The notes below the pieces were generated by a model. That model was not told the DNA's origin, did not search any database, and saw only the letters and a list, made by a program, of their open reading frames with translations. From Candidatus Aminicenantota bacterium (GTDB lineage Bacteria; Acidobacteriota; Aminicenantia; UBA2199): DNA of 8,638 nucleotides. Where the stretch lies: assembly GCA_030639705.1 (NCBI GenBank), contig DAOWKX010000198.1, positions 1 to 8,638 of the forward strand. Direction: 5' to 3'. Every line of letters begins with the position of its first letter. Position 1 is the first letter of the stretch. Of the stretch, positions 6,121-8,638 are shown in pieces. The position numbers were made by a program, and so were the translations under genes.

Positions 6121-6145
6121 ACCGGGAAACCCAAAGCCTGAAAAA
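6121..6145. other. Convergent 25-nt gap without a clear terminator
   Basis: The AmrS gene (plus) and the DUF3187 gene (minus) end 25 nt apart. The only internal repeat is GGGAAACCC (6124-6132), too short for a stable terminator, and there is no T-run after it. Transcripts from both sides may overlap here. Confidence 0.5.
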
Positions 6146-7066
6146 TCATAAAATGTTATATTTGAAATAAAATCCCATATCGGGTGTGGTATCCAATGGA
6201 GGAAGATCTTCAACGATACCAATTTCAATTTTATCGGATATTTTATATCCGACATAGAGTTGATGGGCATTACTTGAAAAATATCCGAATTTGAATGGAG
6301 ATGTTTTCAATATGAATCCGGTTAAAAATCTTTTATATGTTAGCTGAATCTTAAAAAATAAGAGAAGCGGTTTCAGGCTCTCTGCATCCATCCATTCGGG
6401 TGCTTTGATAAAAGAGGTGTGAATGGAGGAAAAGACACAAAAATCCTTCCACACACCCTTTCCCATCAAACCCAATCCCCAGGAAACCTGGTCAGAAACA
6501 AAGCCCGGTTTGGCTAACAAAGGGATACCAATAAACAAACGACCATAGAGAGTTATATTATTTGATTCTTCAAGCTGTTTTAAAATCGAAAAAATAAGAG
6601 GAGAACTGGTTCCGGTGGCATCTGTATATTGAAAATAATCTTTATAAAAATAATGAACACTATCGAGCGTATAGTGATCCCTTCTAGCTGAAGGCAAATT
6701 AAAAAACTCATGAAACACCTCAATGGCTCCATCCAGGAATCCTCCATAGATAAAAAAATACCGGTAATACAATTCCAGCGTTAACCCATCTATTAAACCG
6801 TACTGAAAATCAAGCCCGATACTTGCCATTTCAAAATCATTCACCCCCACTTTTTCAAAATCAAGGGAGTATACATTTGAATAACGGGTATGGAGTGAGA
6901 GAGAAAATTGGTTTTTCTCAACGGTTTCTTTTTCTGAAAAGGGGAAAACCGTGAATGCCTGTATCAGGGGGAATTCCACATCGCTCTTCAAGGAAAGAGG
7001 GAACAAAAAAAGACCCAGAGAAGCAATAATCCCTTTAACCAGTTTGACTCTCATGAGGTTGAACAT
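6146..7066 (-). CDS. DUF3187 family outer-membrane-type protein
   Basis: A 306-residue protein with a signal peptide (basic residues to 11, hydrophobic 13-26, likely cleavage near SLKSD). The mature part has the alternating pattern of a beta-barrel (FSLSLHTRYSNVYSL, LTLELYYRYFF, YVGYKISDKIEIGIVEDL) and ends in aromatic-rich FYFKYNIL. The segment GGFLDGAIEVFHEFFNLP followed by ARRD (109-130) matches the signature of the uncharacterised DUF3187 family, in which a glycine-rich turn precedes FHxxxxLP. Function is unknown; an outer-membrane channel or surface role is inferred from topology. No good Shine-Dalgarno precedes the ATG at 7066 or the ATG at 7054, so the start is uncertain by four residues. 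It converges on AmrS and is divergent from the membrane spermidine-synthase-like gene. No strong promoter for it is visible. Confidence 0.8.
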   Translation of the reverse strand: MFNLMRVKLVKGIIASLGLFLFPLSLKSDVEFPLIQAFTVFPFSEKETVEKNQFSLSLHTRYSNVYSLDFEKVGVNDFEMASIGLDFQYGLIDGLTLELYYRYFFIYGGFLDGAIEVFHEFFNLPSARRDHYTLDSVHYFYKDYFQYTDATGTSSPLIFSILKQLEESNNITLYGRLFIGIPLLAKPGFVSDQVSWGLGLMGKGVWKDFCVFSSIHTSFIKAPEWMDAESLKPLLLFFKIQLTYKRFLTGFILKTSPFKFGYFSSNAHQLYVGYKISDKIEIGIVEDLPPLDTTPDMGFYFKYNIL

Positions 7067-7205
7067 TTTTTATAAGCCAAAACATATCATATCTACAGCT
7101 TCAATTCAACTGAAGATAACAATTATTCACTTGAATTTTACATTCAATAAATGATCAAAGCCTTGATTTTATTGTGATTCAATTTATAATAATCATGGTT
7201 ATCCC
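7067..7205. other. AT-rich divergent intergenic region with short inverted repeats
   Basis: This 139-nt stretch separates the divergent DUF3187 and membrane spermidine-synthase-like genes. It holds a clear plus-strand promoter at its right end and two small inverted repeats: CTTCA/TGAAG (7099-7115) and TTGAAT/ATTCAA (7131-7147). They could be operator-like, but short repeats of this kind are common in AT-rich DNA. Confidence 0.3.
7163..7190 (+). promoter_or_regulatory. Candidate sigma-70-like promoter very close to the start codon at 7206
   Basis: TTGATT (7163-7168, 4 of 6) and a perfect TATAAT (7185-7190) are separated by 16 nt. Transcription would begin at about 7195-7198, only about 10 nt before the ATG at 7206, so there is no room for a Shine-Dalgarno. 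Confidence 0.55.
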
Positions 7206-8638
7206 ATGATCCAGAATACCCGCATCTATACGATTGTGTTTATTGCTTCGACGGTCAGTCTTTCTTTTGAAATCACACTGACCCGAATTTTTTCAATTTC
7301 TCTCTGGCACCACTTCGCCTTCATGGTGATCAGTATTGCCATGATGGGTCTGGCTCTGAGCGGAACCTTTCTTTCTATTTTTCCGAAACTGAAATCACTT
7401 TCAAATCTCAGCCTTTATGGTTTTTTTCTGGGCATTTCGATTTCAGCAGGATATTTGATTTCAAACCAGATTCCCTTTGATCCGGTTAAATTTCAATGGT
7501 CAAAAGCCCAATTTCTTCTCATTGGATGTTATTATCTTGTCCTATTAGTCCCCTTTTTTTTTACCGGCCTTATCATTGCTTCTGCTTATCATTCGATCAG
7601 CAAAAAATCCGGGATTCTTTATGGTTTCGACCTCCTGGGAGCCGGAATCGGTTCCGTGGGAATACTATTCCTTTTAAAAAATCTAAGCCCCGAAAGGGTT
7701 ATATTATTATTATCTGCTGTTGCCCTGATTACCATCCCTTTTACCGGAACAAAAAGTTTGAAATTAATATCAATACTCAGCCTCCTGATAATCGTATTAC
7801 TGATGGCATACCAACCGGCATTTGTCACTCCCAGAATATCTCCCTTTAAGGAAATGCCCCAGGCACTTCGTTATCCGAATTCCAGACATATCACCACGAT
7901 TTACGATTCCTTTTCCAGAATTGATATATTTAGTAGCCCGGCTGTTCGTTTTGCCCCGGGATTGAGTTTAAAATATCTTCACCCCCTGCCTTCCCAGATC
8001 GGATGTTCGATCGATGGTGATGAAATAATGGCCATAACCAGTCCGGATAAAAAAAGCGAACTTCATTTTTTATCCCACTTACCTCAGGCCCTGGTTTATG
8101 AAATCGCCGGGAAAAAGGATGCCCTCCTAATTGATCCCAAAGGGGGACTTCCGACTTTAATGGCCAATTATTATAATATTAGAAATATATATAATGTGGA
8201 ATCCAATGCCCTTCTGGTAGAGGTATTGCAAACACAATACGCACATTTTTCCGGACATATATATTCTAAAAATACCTGGAAGGGAATGGGCCGATCATGG
8301 TTGAAATCCCGTCCTGAGACATTCAATATCATTGATATCTCCATGACCAGAAGTATTCCATCCGGCCCTTCGGGATTATCAGAAGATTACCAACTTACTG
8401 TCGAGGCTTTTAGAGAATATATTTCACATCTCAAGCCGGAGGGATTTTTAAGTTTGAACCTTTATATTGTGCCACCCCCCCGTCAGTCATTCCGGTTATT
8501 GACTACCATTATCAAAGCCATGGAGCAATCCGGCAACTTTGATCCGGCTCTTCACATTGCTGCAATCCGCAGCTGGGGAACAATTAGTATCCTTATTAAA
8601 AAAACACCTTTACAAACCATTGAGATAGAGAAAATAAA
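7206..8638 (+). CDS. Membrane protein with C-terminal spermidine-synthase-like domain (runs off the right edge)
   Basis: The frame is open for 477 codons from ATG 7206 to the right edge without a stop. Residues 1-200 contain about five or six hydrophobic segments. FEITLTRIF (21-29) and YGFDLLGAGIGSVG (139-152) are typical of the membrane half of fused membrane/spermidine-synthase-like proteins. From about 230 a soluble domain follows. LIDPKGGLPTLMANYYNIRN (308-327) stands where the SAM-binding glycine motif lies, VESN (331-334) ends the second strand, FNIIDISM (373-380) carries the Asp after strand 4, and LSEDYQLTVEAFREYISHLK (391-410) is the following helix region. The glycine motif is degraded (PKGGLP in place of GGGDGG), so ordinary aminopropyl transfer is doubtful; the substrate is unknown. 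No in-frame start exists upstream before a stop at 7164. There is no Shine-Dalgarno. Confidence 0.85.
   Translation, partial: MIQNTRIYTIVFIASTVSLSFEITLTRIFSISLWHHFAFMVISIAMMGLALSGTFLSIFPKLKSLSNLSLYGFFLGISISAGYLISNQIPFDPVKFQWSKAQFLLIGCYYLVLLVPFFFTGLIIASAYHSISKKSGILYGFDLLGAGIGSVGILFLLKNLSPERVILLLSAVALITIPFTGTKSLKLISILSLLIIVLLMAYQPAFVTPRISPFKEMPQALRYPNSRHITTIYDSFSRIDIFSSPAVRFAPGLSLKYLHPLPSQIGCSIDGDEIMAITSPDKKSELHFLSHLPQALVYEIAGKKDALLIDPKGGLPTLMANYYNIRNIYNVESNALLVEVLQTQYAHFSGHIYSKNTWKGMGRSWLKSRPETFNIIDISMTRSIPSGPSGLSEDYQLTVEAFREYISHLKPEGFLSLNLYIVPPPRQSFRLLTTIIKAMEQSGNFDPALHIAAIRSWGTISILIKKTPLQTIEIEKI

Noticed and set aside
6121..6145. Bidirectional terminator between AmrS and the DUF3187 gene
   Set aside because: The only repeat is a 3-bp GGG/CCC pair with no T-run; too weak to call.
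7496..7849. Plus-strand 117-codon frame and the minus-strand frame opposite it (7619-7828)
   Set aside because: Both overlap the membrane/spermidine-synthase-like gene in other frames, have low-complexity composition and no recognisable domain.
8475..8481. C7 tract as a phase-variation switch in the membrane/spermidine-synthase-like gene
   Set aside because: The tract is short, encodes an ordinary proline run, and the frame is intact through it.
1..8638. CRISPR array, transposon, integrase, tRNA, toxin-antitoxin or phage defence genes
   Set aside because: No repeat-spacer pattern, terminal repeats, recombinase motifs, cloverleaf or recognised defence domains were seen on either strand.

Overview
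The window is an AT-rich bacterial chromosomal segment (roughly 40% G+C by eye) with eight protein-coding genes, two of them cut by the window edges. There is no RNA gene, CRISPR array, insertion sequence or phage gene. Shine-Dalgarno sites, sigma-70-like promoters, a DUF3187 outer-membrane family protein and several signal peptides indicate a diderm (Gram-negative-type) bacterium. A sulfatase-fold enzyme with C-terminal TPRs beside a carboxypeptidase-regulatory-like/TPR protein is typical of the Acidobacteriota/Aminicenantes neighbourhood of the tree. This is an inference from gene style and is not a firm placement.

Left block (1-3550, minus strand). A secreted TPR protein with an N-terminal carboxypeptidase-regulatory-like beta-sandwich (2528-3469) is followed 3 nt later by an exported alkaline-phosphatase-superfamily enzyme fused to about seven TPRs (359-2524). 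Downstream lies the 5' part of an exported protein of unknown function (1-288) with its own candidate promoter and a near-perfect Shine-Dalgarno. The block appears to serve the cell envelope.

Middle block (3550-6120). A DUF89/ARMT1-like metal-dependent phosphatase (3617-4492, minus) is divergent from a two-gene unit on the plus strand: a thioredoxin-fold protein with a CMPC active site (4776-5096), then, 16 nt later, the radical SAM enzyme of the AmmeMemoRadiSam family (5113-6120). The 250-300 nt between them holds back-to-back sigma-70-like promoters. The plus-strand leader is about 125 nt long and may encode an 11-residue peptide. The Memo and AMMECR1 partners usually associated with this radical SAM family are not in the window.

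Right block (6120-8638). A DUF3187 outer-membrane-type protein (6146-7066, minus) converges on the radical SAM gene with a 25-nt gap. It is divergent from a long frame (7206 to the right edge, plus) encoding a multi-spanning membrane protein fused to a spermidine-synthase-like Rossmann domain with degraded motifs. That gene has a good promoter almost touching its start codon, so its mRNA may be nearly leaderless.

The most original points are the sulfatase-fold enzyme with Thr at the nucleophile position and fused TPRs, the thioredoxin-AmrS pairing opposite a DUF89 phosphatase, and the degenerate membrane-bound spermidine-synthase-like protein. No single clearly new defence or mobile system is visible.
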